Counted from the stretch's first letter, positions 1 through 5,665 are shown. The stretch is DNA of 5,665 nucleotides from an uncultured Altererythrobacter sp. (GCA_937950385.1 CALFEA010000252.1:1-5665); one strand, 5' to 3'. Made by a program: numbers and translations. Notes: generated from the sequence alone by a model not told the origin.

Positions 1-822
1 TATGACATTTCGGTCATTGGCGATGCCACAATTAGCGATGCGACTTTGGACACGCTCTTTATCGCAGAGGCATTTGATCTGGTGCGGGTGAACACCGAAA
101 CAGGCGGCATCTTCATGCTAGACGCCAATGCGGGTCTTGCCGGTGTGATTGAGATCACCGCACGCGACTTTAATGCTGTAACCGATGCGGCCTTTGCCGA
201 TATTCAAGGTTTGAGCATTGCCGACATTGATGCGCGGCTTGCGAATAGCGACGGGGTCGACCGGCCTGACGGCATCTTGCGCGCAGACACGCTCGATATC
301 GACACAACCGCCAGCCAAGTTTTCATCCAGAACACGGTAGCCGGCACTGACTTCGCTGATCGACGCGGCTTTGATGTGAACACTTTGCTGATCAGCGATA
401 GCGGGGGCACGGTCCAGCCGATTGTGATCAACGGTCTGATCGGGGGTGTGGCAGGGATCGACACAATTCCGCTAGCAGATATTATGAGCACATTTGATGC
501 AGCATCCACGATCAACGGCTGTTTGATCGGCAATGTGGCCTCGTGCTCGCCGATCATCATCAATCCAATCACGCCCGTTAATCCGGTTGCACCAAATGAT
601 GATTCGCGTGATCTGATTGAGGAAGGGCTCGATCCTGAAGAAGGCCCCGGTACGCTCTCATTTGGAGCTGGTCTGCTGGAATATCTGCCCGATGCAGAAT
701 TTGGTGCAGAACCTCTGATTGATGAACCGGTAACTGGCGCAGGCAATGAGGATCTATGGGTTGATCCTGATTGCCCTTCGGGTGCTGATCCAGAAATTTG
801 CGTGGTTGAGCCTGCTGAATAG
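1..822 (+). CDS. C-terminal part of a large acidic, probably secreted adhesin-like protein (5' end outside window)
   Basis: The reading frame is open from the first base and stops with TAG at 820-822, so this is the last 273 codons of a gene that begins upstream. A TTG at 46 in this frame is not a credible start. The visible part contains no lysine at all. From about base 592 to the stop it has 22 acidic residues and one basic one, with many Pro and Gly. The earlier part is rich in Ile/Val/Asp/Thr/Asn in short alternating stretches, as in beta-solenoid surface proteins. Two cysteines at 520-522 and 544-546 enclose a 7-residue loop (NGC...ASC) ahead of a Pro/Asn linker, and two more lie near the end (DPDC, PEIC). 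I recall similar tails in giant filamentous-haemagglutinin-like proteins of sphingomonads, but no named domain is visible, so the product is an inference. It may be exported and bind surfaces. The coding frame is well supported; the function is not. Confidence 0.6.
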   Translation, partial: YDISVIGDATISDATLDTLFIAEAFDLVRVNTETGGIFMLDANAGLAGVIEITARDFNAVTDAAFADIQGLSIADIDARLANSDGVDRPDGILRADTLDIDTTASQVFIQNTVAGTDFADRRGFDVNTLLISDSGGTVQPIVINGLIGGVAGIDTIPLADIMSTFDAASTINGCLIGNVASCSPIIINPITPVNPVAPNDDSRDLIEEGLDPEEGPGTLSFGAGLLEYLPDAEFGAEPLIDEPVTGAGNEDLWVDPDCPSGADPEICVVEPAE

Positions 823-836
823 CTTGACCAAATAGG

Positions 837-861
837 GGCGCTGACGCCAAGGCTTTCGCCT
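837..861 (+). promoter_or_regulatory. Two small hairpins in the cysS leader, the second abutting the start codon
   Basis: Two short perfect inverted repeats lie in the 39-bp gap before cysS: GGCG-CTGA-CGCC (837-848) and AGGC-TTTC-GCCT (850-861). The second ends at the base before the ATG at 862 and contains the only weak ribosome-binding-like bases (AAGG, 849-852). In the mRNA they could partly mask the start. Four-base stems are common by chance, so regulation is only a possibility. They are too short, and lack a T run, to be a terminator for the upstream gene. Confidence 0.2.
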
Positions 862-2361
862 ATGACTGATGCGCCTTTAAAGCTGTTCAATTCGCTCACC
901 CGCCAGCCGGAAGAGTTTACGCCGATCCATCATGGAGAGGCACGCGTCTACACCTGCGGGCCGACGGTTTATAATTACCAGCATGTCGGCAATATGCGCG
1001 CCTATATCTTTGCCGATACGCTGGGTCGCACGCTGAGTTGGAAAGGCTACAAACTCTCGCATGTGATCAACATCACCGATGTCGGCCACCTTACCAGCGA
1101 TGCCGATGCGGGCGATGATAAGATGGAGAAAGCCGCCGCGCGTGAGGGCAAATCGGCTTGGGATATAGCGCGCTATTATCAGGAAGTTTTTGAAGCTGAT
1201 CTGGACCGGCTAAATGTCCGCAAACCTGCCCATCCGCGCGCCACAGATTATGTTGAAAGCATGATCGAATGGGGCAAGCAGATGCAAGACAAGCATTGCT
1301 ACGAGCTGGATAGCGGCCTCTATTTCGATGTCTCCACCGTACCCGATTATGGCAAGCTGGCGCGCGCCGTTACTGAGGAAGGCGAAGCGCGGATTGAAAC
1401 GGTCGATGGCAAGCGGAATGCGGCTGACTTTGCGATTTGGCGCAAGACTCCAGAAGGCGAAGACCGTCAGATGGAATGGGATTCGCCCTGGGGCAAAGGC
1501 GCACCGGGCTGGCATTTGGAATGCAGCGTGATGAGCGCAGAATTGCTCGGCCATCCGTTTGATATTCACACCGGCGGGATCGATCACCGCGAGATTCATC
1601 ACCCCAATGAAATTGCGCAGAACCAAGCGCATAATTGCTCAGAAGGCAGCGCGGCCAACATTTGGATGCACAATAATTTCCTGATCGACCGGCGCGGTAA
1701 AATGTCGAAGTCGACGGGTGATTTTCTGGTCCTGCAAACGTTGGTCGACCGCGGCTTTCACCCGCTCGCTTACCGGATGATGTGCTTGCAAGCGCATTAC
1801 CGATCAGAGCTGGAATTCACATGGGAGGGGCTGGAGGCTGCTCTCACACGGCTAAAGCGGATGGTGATGCTGGTTGAAAATCTCAAAACCCGTCATGCTG
1901 AACTTGATTCAGCATCCATTTCGGATCCTGATCCGTGGGTAAGAGACGATGGCTGGACCCTGAAACAAGTTCAGGGTGACGATCGGGGTAAGTTGCGAGC
2001 CTCGCTTGAGAAGTTTGACACAGCATTGGCTGAGGATTTGAATTCGGCGGTCGCGTTGACCGCATTCGATGATGTGCTTGCCGTGAAAAAAGTTGATGTT
2101 GCGAAGAAAGCAAATTTGGCAGCAGCAATGGACAGCGTTCTAGGCCTTGGCCTGTTTGATCTGGCGCGCACAGATCTCCGCATCCGTCCGAAAGACGCGC
2201 AGGTGACCCAGGAAGAGATCGAAACTGCGCTGGAAGATCGCAAAGCCGCTCGCGCTGACAAAGACTTCGCCAAGTCCGATGCGATCCGCGATGACTTGAT
2301 GACCAAAGGCGTTGAGGTTATGGACGGCGATCCGCTCGGCTGGGAGTGGAAACTAAGCTAG
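862..2361 (+). CDS. cysS: Cysteine--tRNA ligase (CysRS), with an in-frame palindromic repeat insertion
   Basis: This cytoplasmic class I aminoacyl-tRNA synthetase activates cysteine with ATP and loads it onto tRNA-Cys. The 499 residues carry every hallmark. The N-terminal block YTCGPTVYN includes Cys32. The HIGH-type signature is HVGN at 41-44, and KMSKS is at 280-284. The expected zinc ligands Cys32, Cys221 (in GWHLECS), His246 and Glu250 (in HHPNE) are all present, matching C28, C209, H234 and E238 of the E. coli enzyme. The C-terminal helical region ends with a typical KDFAKSDAIRDDL segment. The NITDVGHLTSDAD and IHHPNEIAQ blocks mark a subtype different from the E. coli-like one with PHHENE. 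Residues 344-374 are encoded by a palindromic repeat and explain most of the excess over the usual roughly 460 residues. The ATG at 862 is preceded only by a weak AAGG. The gene starts 39 bp after the upstream stop and converges on the next gene with a 7-bp gap. Confidence 0.97.
   Translation: MTDAPLKLFNSLTRQPEEFTPIHHGEARVYTCGPTVYNYQHVGNMRAYIFADTLGRTLSWKGYKLSHVINITDVGHLTSDADAGDDKMEKAAAREGKSAWDIARYYQEVFEADLDRLNVRKPAHPRATDYVESMIEWGKQMQDKHCYELDSGLYFDVSTVPDYGKLARAVTEEGEARIETVDGKRNAADFAIWRKTPEGEDRQMEWDSPWGKGAPGWHLECSVMSAELLGHPFDIHTGGIDHREIHHPNEIAQNQAHNCSEGSAANIWMHNNFLIDRRGKMSKSTGDFLVLQTLVDRGFHPLAYRMMCLQAHYRSELEFTWEGLEAALTRLKRMVMLVENLKTRHAELDSASISDPDPWVRDDGWTLKQVQGDDRGKLRASLEKFDTALAEDLNSAVALTAFDDVLAVKKVDVAKKANLAAAMDSVLGLGLFDLARTDLRIRPKDAQVTQEEIETALEDRKAARADKDFAKSDAIRDDLMTKGVEVMDGDPLGWEWKLS
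1891..1981 (+). repeat. Translated palindromic repeat element inside cysS (RPE-like)
   Basis: The outer arms 1891-1918 and 1954-1981 are inverted copies matching at 23 of 28 positions. Each arm is itself a perfect 8-bp hairpin with a 5-base loop: ATGCTGAA/TTCAGCAT (1895-1915) and ACCCTGAA/TTCAGGGT (1957-1977). The spacer holds a third small inverted repeat, CGGATC-CT-GATCCG (1922-1935). In the cysS frame the element reads RHAELDSAS...TLKQVQGDD with no stop, adding about 31 residues 60 residues after KMSKS. On the other strand it reads HPELVSGS...QVQHDG. I recall both peptide strings recurring in unrelated proteins of sphingomonads and other alphaproteobacteria, which would make this a dispersed repeat comparable to the Rickettsia palindromic elements that insert in genes. 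The element encodes no transposase. Exact edges cannot be set without an uninterrupted homologue. Confidence 0.88.
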
Positions 2362-2368
2362 CTCTCCC

Positions 2369-3175
2369 TCAACTATCGGGCGTAAAAGTCGCTTCAGGGA
2401 ATTGGACCAGATAGTCAGTATTAGTCGCGCCCAACCACTGCATATCGATCGGGATCACGGCCGTTCCGCTGCAGCCTTTGAAAGTCCATTCCTCACGCCA
2501 TTTGCCCGCTGTGTAGGTTCCGTAAAACGGCTTGCTCCAGTCACCGCTTTTGCTGACAACGCGCATTTGTGGCGGAGAGATACGCTGACCTTCGCAATCG
2601 ACCTTTTTCGATGCGTAGAATTTTAGCAAATTTTCAGCGAACAACCGGCTGAGATCATAATGGATGTTGAGATTGATCAGCGTTTCGCCATCGCCCATGG
2701 GAATTGTTATGAGCTCGCCATCCATTTTTTGAGCCACGGTGTAAACGCGCGCCGGCTTTTTGCCGCACCCTTTTGGCGTGTGGCTAACAATCCAAGCGTT
2801 GGTGATTTCTTTATTGGCGATATATTGCCGCACAGCGGGAGCAGCCGTCGAACTAGTGACGTTCAGCTTAGTAGGCATTTGAGCGACACATGCGCTGGCC
2901 TGCTGTGATTTTGCACTCTCGCGCTTGTGAATAGCTGCAGCGATTTCTGAATCTGCAGGTGCAGGATATGTCGCATTATACGCATCAAGATCGCTGCGAA
3001 ATGTTTCAGCCGTCATATCGTTCTGGCTGAGCATGAAAAGAAGAGCGCCTGATGACTGCAGAATTACTGGCCTCGGATCATCGCTCGTTTCTGCTTCATC
3101 TTGGGCTGTCGCAGCCGTCGAAAGATGAAGTGCAGTAAGACTTAACGTCAATCCAATTGCGCTGCGAATATTCAT
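2369..3175 (-). CDS. Secreted/periplasmic protein of unknown function with four cysteines
   Basis: I do not recognise a named family. With the start at the ATG ending at 3175 the protein has 268 residues. It begins with a clean signal peptide: Lys-free basic start MNIR, a hydrophobic stretch to about residue 20, and an ATA|Q cleavage site after residue 24. An in-frame ATG five codons upstream (3190) is possible. I prefer 3175 because GGGGAT sits about 8 bases ahead of it, while 3190 has no such site. The mature part has exactly four cysteines (96, 137, 194, 235), enough for two disulfides in the periplasm. The last third has a GKWREEWTFKGC stretch like the W-x-E-x-W-x-x-x-x-C-G motif I recall in uncharacterised sphingomonad exported proteins. 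There are no transmembrane segments after the signal peptide and no visible catalytic motif. It lies alone on its strand, convergent with cysS and divergent from the dehydrogenase gene. Confidence 0.85.
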   Translation of the reverse strand: MNIRSAIGLTLSLTALHLSTAATAQDEAETSDDPRPVILQSSGALLFMLSQNDMTAETFRSDLDAYNATYPAPADSEIAAAIHKRESAKSQQASACVAQMPTKLNVTSSTAAPAVRQYIANKEITNAWIVSHTPKGCGKKPARVYTVAQKMDGELITIPMGDGETLINLNIHYDLSRLFAENLLKFYASKKVDCEGQRISPPQMRVVSKSGDWSKPFYGTYTAGKWREEWTFKGCSGTAVIPIDMQWLGATNTDYLVQFPEATFTPDS

Positions 3176-3206
3176 AAGTGCGATCCCCATTCTTTACGGC
3201 AGACTA

Positions 3207-3235
3207 TTCATTGGGACAAGGACTGCGCCTGTCAA
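3207..3235 (-). promoter_or_regulatory. Candidate sigma-70-type promoter for the exported protein gene
   Basis: On the minus strand a perfect TTGACA lies at 3235-3230. It is followed after 17 bases by AATGAA (3212-3207), or after 18 by ATGAAT, each a weak match to TATAAT. Transcription would begin near 3200, leaving a leader of about 25 bases before the preferred ATG at 3175. The -35 box and spacing are good and the -10 box is poor, so this is a prediction only. Confidence 0.35.
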
Positions 3236-3238
3236 AAT
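3211..3238 (+). promoter_or_regulatory. Possible promoter for the dehydrogenase gene, overlapping the divergent one
   Basis: TTGGGA (3211-3216) and CAAAAT (3233-3238) each match the sigma-70 boxes at four of six bases and are 16 bases apart, pointing toward the dehydrogenase gene. The boxes overlap those of the candidate promoter on the other strand, so the two genes could not easily be transcribed at the same moment if both predictions are right. The match is weak. Confidence 0.22.
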
Positions 3239-3300
3239 GAACCTTTTATGAGCGGGCGTTGATGCTTGACGCGGCCCGATATCCTGCCATTCCTTTGCCT

Positions 3301-4239
3301 ATGACCATTCTCGCACTATCCGGGCTTATTCGCCCGCTGCTCGAACCGCGCCTGCCATCCGATTTGGACGTGCGTTGGTTTATGACCAAGGAAGAAGCGT
3401 TAACCGCCGTTCCCGAAGCCGAAATCGGCTGGTTCGATATGTACGAACAGCCTGCCATGGCCGATACTTTGCGCGCAGCGACGAATTTGAAATGGCTCAA
3501 TTCGATCTATGCAGGGCTCGACTTCCTGCCGATGGATGTGCTGATTGAGCGCGGAATTACCGTCACCAATGGGGCTGGGATCAACGCCATTACCATTGCT
3601 GAATATGTAGTGATGGGCATGCTCAACATCGCGAAGGGTTACCGCGATGTTGTGCGAGCGCAGGACCGCAAAGAGTGGCTGCTCGATAGCCCGGGCAAGC
3701 GCGAGCTGTCAGGCAGCAAGGCGCTGCTTCTGGGCTATGGCGCGATTGGTAAGCTAATCCAGCCGCGCCTTGAAGCGTTTGATGTGGATGTCACCGTGGT
3801 GCGCCGCACGCCTGCCGATAATGTGCTGACGCCAGATCAATGGCGGGCACAATTGGGCGAATTTGATTGGGTTATTCTTGCCGTTCCAGCCACGCCGGAA
3901 ACAGAAGGCATGATTGGGACTAGCGAATTGACGGCAATGAAAACGGATGCGGTGCTCGTCAATATTGCGCGGGGGAGCGTGGTTGATCAGGCCGCTTTGC
4001 TTGGCGCGCTTGAAGCCAAACAAATTTGCGGCGCATTCCTCGATGTGACTACGCCGGAGCCCTTGCCCGCCGATCACCCGCTATGGGATCAAGAAAATGC
4101 CCATATCACAATGCATCTGTCCGGCCGCGCGCAGGAGAAAATGTTTGTGCGCTCAGCGGAGCGTTTCCTCGCCAATCTAGAAAACTACCGAAAGGGTGAG
4201 CCTGTTGCGCCGATTTTCGATCCGGCACGCGGGTATTGA
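3301..4239 (+). CDS. D-2-hydroxyacid dehydrogenase, probably NADP(H)-dependent
   Basis: This cytoplasmic oxidoreductase of the D-isomer-specific 2-hydroxyacid dehydrogenase family interconverts 2-oxo acids and D-2-hydroxy acids. With the start at 3301 it has 312 residues, normal for the family. The split catalytic domain (about 1-90 and the C-terminal end) surrounds a Rossmann domain with LGYGAIG (Gly145, 147, 150). The active-site residues are present: Arg224 in NIARGS, Glu253 in DVTTPEPLP, and His272 in TMHLSG, where Met replaces the usual Pro before His. After the second beta strand, where NAD enzymes have an acidic residue, it has VVRR (Arg168, Arg169), which suggests NADP(H). Glyoxylate/hydroxypyruvate reductase activity is one possibility, but the substrate cannot be read from the sequence. 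Alternative starts are ATG 3262 and TTG 3259. I chose 3301 because MTILALSGL begins the first beta strand and the 13 extra residues look non-structural. No start has a good ribosome binding site. Confidence 0.93.
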   Translation: MTILALSGLIRPLLEPRLPSDLDVRWFMTKEEALTAVPEAEIGWFDMYEQPAMADTLRAATNLKWLNSIYAGLDFLPMDVLIERGITVTNGAGINAITIAEYVVMGMLNIAKGYRDVVRAQDRKEWLLDSPGKRELSGSKALLLGYGAIGKLIQPRLEAFDVDVTVVRRTPADNVLTPDQWRAQLGEFDWVILAVPATPETEGMIGTSELTAMKTDAVLVNIARGSVVDQAALLGALEAKQICGAFLDVTTPEPLPADHPLWDQENAHITMHLSGRAQEKMFVRSAERFLANLENYRKGEPVAPIFDPARGY

Positions 4240-4296
4240 TCCAAAAAGAGACCGCATTGCGTTTGGCGCACTTGTGCAATGACAGGGCGAAAAACC

Positions 4297-4333
4297 TCTG
4301 TTAGACACGCATTTAAGTTCGATATGTAACAGA
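4297..4333. promoter_or_regulatory. Spaced inverted repeat TCTGTTA-N23-TAACAGA, possible operator
   Basis: A perfect 7-bp inverted repeat has half-sites at 4297-4303 and 4327-4333, with centres 30 bp apart, close to three turns of the helix. It lies 76 bp before the start of the acetolactate synthase-type gene, and its spacer is AT-rich. Such spacing fits a dimeric or tetrameric regulator, but a repeat of this size has a sizeable chance of arising at random in a region this long. No regulator gene is next to it in the window. Confidence 0.25.
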
Positions 4334-4394
4334 ACGTCTTTTGGTCGCGAAATACTCAAACATGCATGGGGCGCAACGCCGATGCGGGTTCAAC

Positions 4395-4403
4395 AGGGGT
4401 GGG
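4395..4403 (+). promoter_or_regulatory. Ribosome binding site fixing the start at 4409
   Basis: The purine-rich AGGGGTGGG ends 5 bases before the ATG at 4409 and is the best ribosome binding site in the window. It favours 4409 over the in-frame ATG at 4382, which has none and would add nine residues unlike the family's N-terminus. Confidence 0.6.
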
Positions 4404-4408
4404 CTGCA

Positions 4409-5665
4409 ATGACCAAAACAACAAAATCTTCTGATCTGTTTATTGAATGTCTCGAAAATGAAGGCGTTGAATATATCTTCGGCGTTCCAGGCGAGGAAAA
4501 CCTCGATTTTCTGGAAAGCCTTTCGGACTCCAAATCGATCAAGCTGATCCTAACCCGTCACGAACAGGGCGCTGGCTTCATGGCCGCGACTTATGGCCGG
4601 CACACCGGCAAGACGGGTGTTTGCATTGCGACGCTTGGTCCCGGCGCGACAAACTTTGTGACCGCGGCCGCCTATGCGCAGCTTGGCGGCATGCCAATGA
4701 TGATGATTACCGGCCAGAAACCGATCAAGAAATCAAAACAGGGTCGTTTCCAAATTCTCGATGTTGTCGCGATGATGGAGCCCATTACGAAATTCACCGA
4801 GCAGCTCGCGGCGGGCGACAACATCCCCAGCCGCGTGCGCGAAGCCTTCCGTTTGGCAGAAGAAGAAAAGCCCGGTGCGGTACATATCGAATTGCCGGAA
4901 GATATTGCGGAGGAGCCTGCGACCACGCGGCCTATCAAAGCATCGGTCGCGCGCCGCCCGTCTGCCGAAGACAAGGCCGTGCGCCATGCGGTGAAAGCGA
5001 TCGAGGGCGCTAAGAACCCAGTTTTGGTCATTGGCGCTGGTGCGAACCGGAAAATGACCGGCCGGATGCTCAATCAATTTATTGAGAAAACCGGCATTCC
5101 TTTTGTGACCACACAAATGGGCAAGGGCGTGATTGACGAACGTCATCCGCTGTTCCTTGGCTGCGCTGCATTGTCAGCAGGCGATTTCTGTCACCGTGCG
5201 ATCGAAGATGCTGATTGCATCGTCAATATCGGTCATGATGTAATCGAAAAACCGCCCTTCTTTATGAAGGACGAAGGCGTCACCGTGATCCATGTTTCAA
5301 CCCGTACGGCAGAGGTTGATCCGGTCTACTTCCCGCAGATCGAAGTAATCGGCGATATCGCCAATGCGATCTGGCAGATCAAGGAAGACATCGTGCCATC
5401 GGGGGCGTGGAATTTTGACCGTATGCTGGAATATCGCGCAGGTGAGGTCGCGCACACAACGCCGCTGGCTGAAGATGCGCGCTTCCCGATATTCCCGCCG
5501 CATCTGGTCAGCCAAATTCGCAGCAGCATGCCCGATGACGGCATTATTTGCCTTGATAATGGCGTTTATAAAATCTGGTTTGCACGCGGTTATGAAGCGT
5601 ACCTTCCCAACACAGTCCTGCTCGATAACGCATTGGCGACGATGGGTGCTGGCCTACCCTCAGCG
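4409..5665 (+). CDS. Acetolactate synthase large-subunit-type thiamine diphosphate enzyme (3' end outside window)
   Basis: The enzyme is predicted to join two pyruvates, or pyruvate and 2-oxobutyrate, into acetolactate or acetohydroxybutyrate, using thiamine diphosphate in the cytoplasm. The 419 visible codons run uninterrupted to the window edge; family members have about 550. The N-terminal pyrimidine-binding domain (about 6-175) has VPGEEN (26-31), the catalytic glutamate Glu52 in RHEQGAGF, GPGATN (77-82), and GQKPIKKSKQGRFQ (102-115). The central domain (about 190-325) has GAGANRK (209-215) and MGKGVIDERHP (237-247). The C-terminal domain has begun with LDNGVYKIW (382-390) and MGAGLPSA (412-419). 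The GDG...N cofactor motif lies beyond the window. It resembles the single-polypeptide group often annotated as acetolactate synthase rather than the IlvB subunit paired with IlvN. Other ThDP enzymes (glyoxylate carboligase, oxalyl-CoA decarboxylase) are less likely given QGRFQILD. Whether it serves valine/isoleucine synthesis or catabolism is unresolved. Confidence 0.93.
   Translation, partial: MTKTTKSSDLFIECLENEGVEYIFGVPGEENLDFLESLSDSKSIKLILTRHEQGAGFMAATYGRHTGKTGVCIATLGPGATNFVTAAAYAQLGGMPMMMITGQKPIKKSKQGRFQILDVVAMMEPITKFTEQLAAGDNIPSRVREAFRLAEEEKPGAVHIELPEDIAEEPATTRPIKASVARRPSAEDKAVRHAVKAIEGAKNPVLVIGAGANRKMTGRMLNQFIEKTGIPFVTTQMGKGVIDERHPLFLGCAALSAGDFCHRAIEDADCIVNIGHDVIEKPPFFMKDEGVTVIHVSTRTAEVDPVYFPQIEVIGDIANAIWQIKEDIVPSGAWNFDRMLEYRAGEVAHTTPLAEDARFPIFPPHLVSQIRSSMPDDGIICLDNGVYKIWFARGYEAYLPNTVLLDNALATMGAGLPSA

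Larger units (their letters stand above)
4240..4408. other. Intergenic region: leader of the acetolactate synthase-type gene
   Basis: These 169 bp lie between the dehydrogenase stop and the next ATG. They hold a 6-bp inverted repeat, CATTGC/GCAATG (4255-4281, loop 15), with no T run after it on the plus strand, so it is not a convincing terminator. They also hold the spaced inverted repeat described at 4297-4333 and the ribosome binding site at 4395-4403. I see no small gene, tRNA or recognised riboswitch here. The length is enough for an independent promoter, but no box pair stands out. Confidence 0.5.

Noticed and set aside
46..48. TTG as start of the first reading frame
   Set aside because: The frame is open to the window edge with matching composition, TTG is a rare start, and there is no ribosome binding site. 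The gene begins upstream.
204..899. 231-codon minus-strand open frame over the adhesin-like tail
   Set aside because: The Ser/Pro-rich translation mirrors the acidic plus-strand gene and runs into cysS. There is no start signal.
1883..2128. Minus-strand open frame containing HPELVSGS
   Set aside because: It is the opposite-strand reading of the palindromic repeat plus antisense of cysS. Such frames are a known annotation artefact of these elements.
2342..2368. GGGAG/CTCCC and the palindrome AGCTAGCT at the cysS stop as a bidirectional terminator
   Set aside because: Short stems with a long unpaired middle and no T run on either side. The convergent genes probably read into each other or stop elsewhere.
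3249..3263. Five-codon frame (MSGR-stop) whose TGA overlaps an ATG at 3262, suggesting translational coupling
   Set aside because: Too short to distinguish from chance, and the ATG at 3262 is probably not the real start of the dehydrogenase.
4255..4281. CATTGC/GCAATG hairpin as a terminator after the dehydrogenase gene
   Set aside because: Only a 6-bp stem with a 15-base loop and no T run on the plus strand. An A run before it would make a T run only for minus-strand transcripts, and no gene ends there.
4621..5013. 130-codon plus-strand open frame inside the acetolactate synthase-type gene
   Set aside because: It is out of frame with the clearly conserved enzyme, has a low-complexity Arg/Cys-rich translation, and is a shadow.

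Overview
The window looks like ordinary chromosomal DNA of an alphaproteobacterium. The best guess is Sphingomonadales, probably the Erythrobacter/Altererythrobacter group. The grounds are the character of the proteins, a base composition that looks only moderately GC-rich by eye, start sites with weak ribosome binding sites, and a type of palindromic repeat that I recall as scattered through genomes of that group. No database search was possible, so the taxonomic placement is an inference.

Layout from left to right: (1) the 3' end of a large, very acidic, lysine-free, probably secreted adhesin-like protein (1-822, start outside the window). (2) cysS, cysteine--tRNA ligase (862-2361), complete and with all catalytic motifs, but carrying an in-frame palindromic repeat of about 91 bp (1891-1981) that adds about 31 residues. 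(3) On the opposite strand, convergent with cysS and only 7 bp from it, a signal-peptide-bearing protein of unknown function with four cysteines (2369-3175). (4) A short divergent promoter region, then a D-2-hydroxyacid dehydrogenase (3301-4239) whose Rossmann fold looks adapted to NADP(H). (5) A 169-bp leader region holding a spaced inverted repeat, then the first 419 codons of a thiamine-diphosphate enzyme of the acetolactate synthase large-subunit type (4409 to the window end, 3' end missing).

The genes do not form an obvious pathway. cysS is a translation housekeeping gene, and the two metabolic genes act on 2-oxo or 2-hydroxy acids but are separated by a leader and may be independently transcribed. 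There is no tRNA, rRNA, CRISPR array, transposase or prophage gene. I see no convincing new multi-gene system. The most noteworthy item is the palindromic element translated inside cysS. Its two arms have each kept a perfect hairpin through paired base changes, which suggests that the folded arms, rather than the encoded peptide, are what has been maintained.
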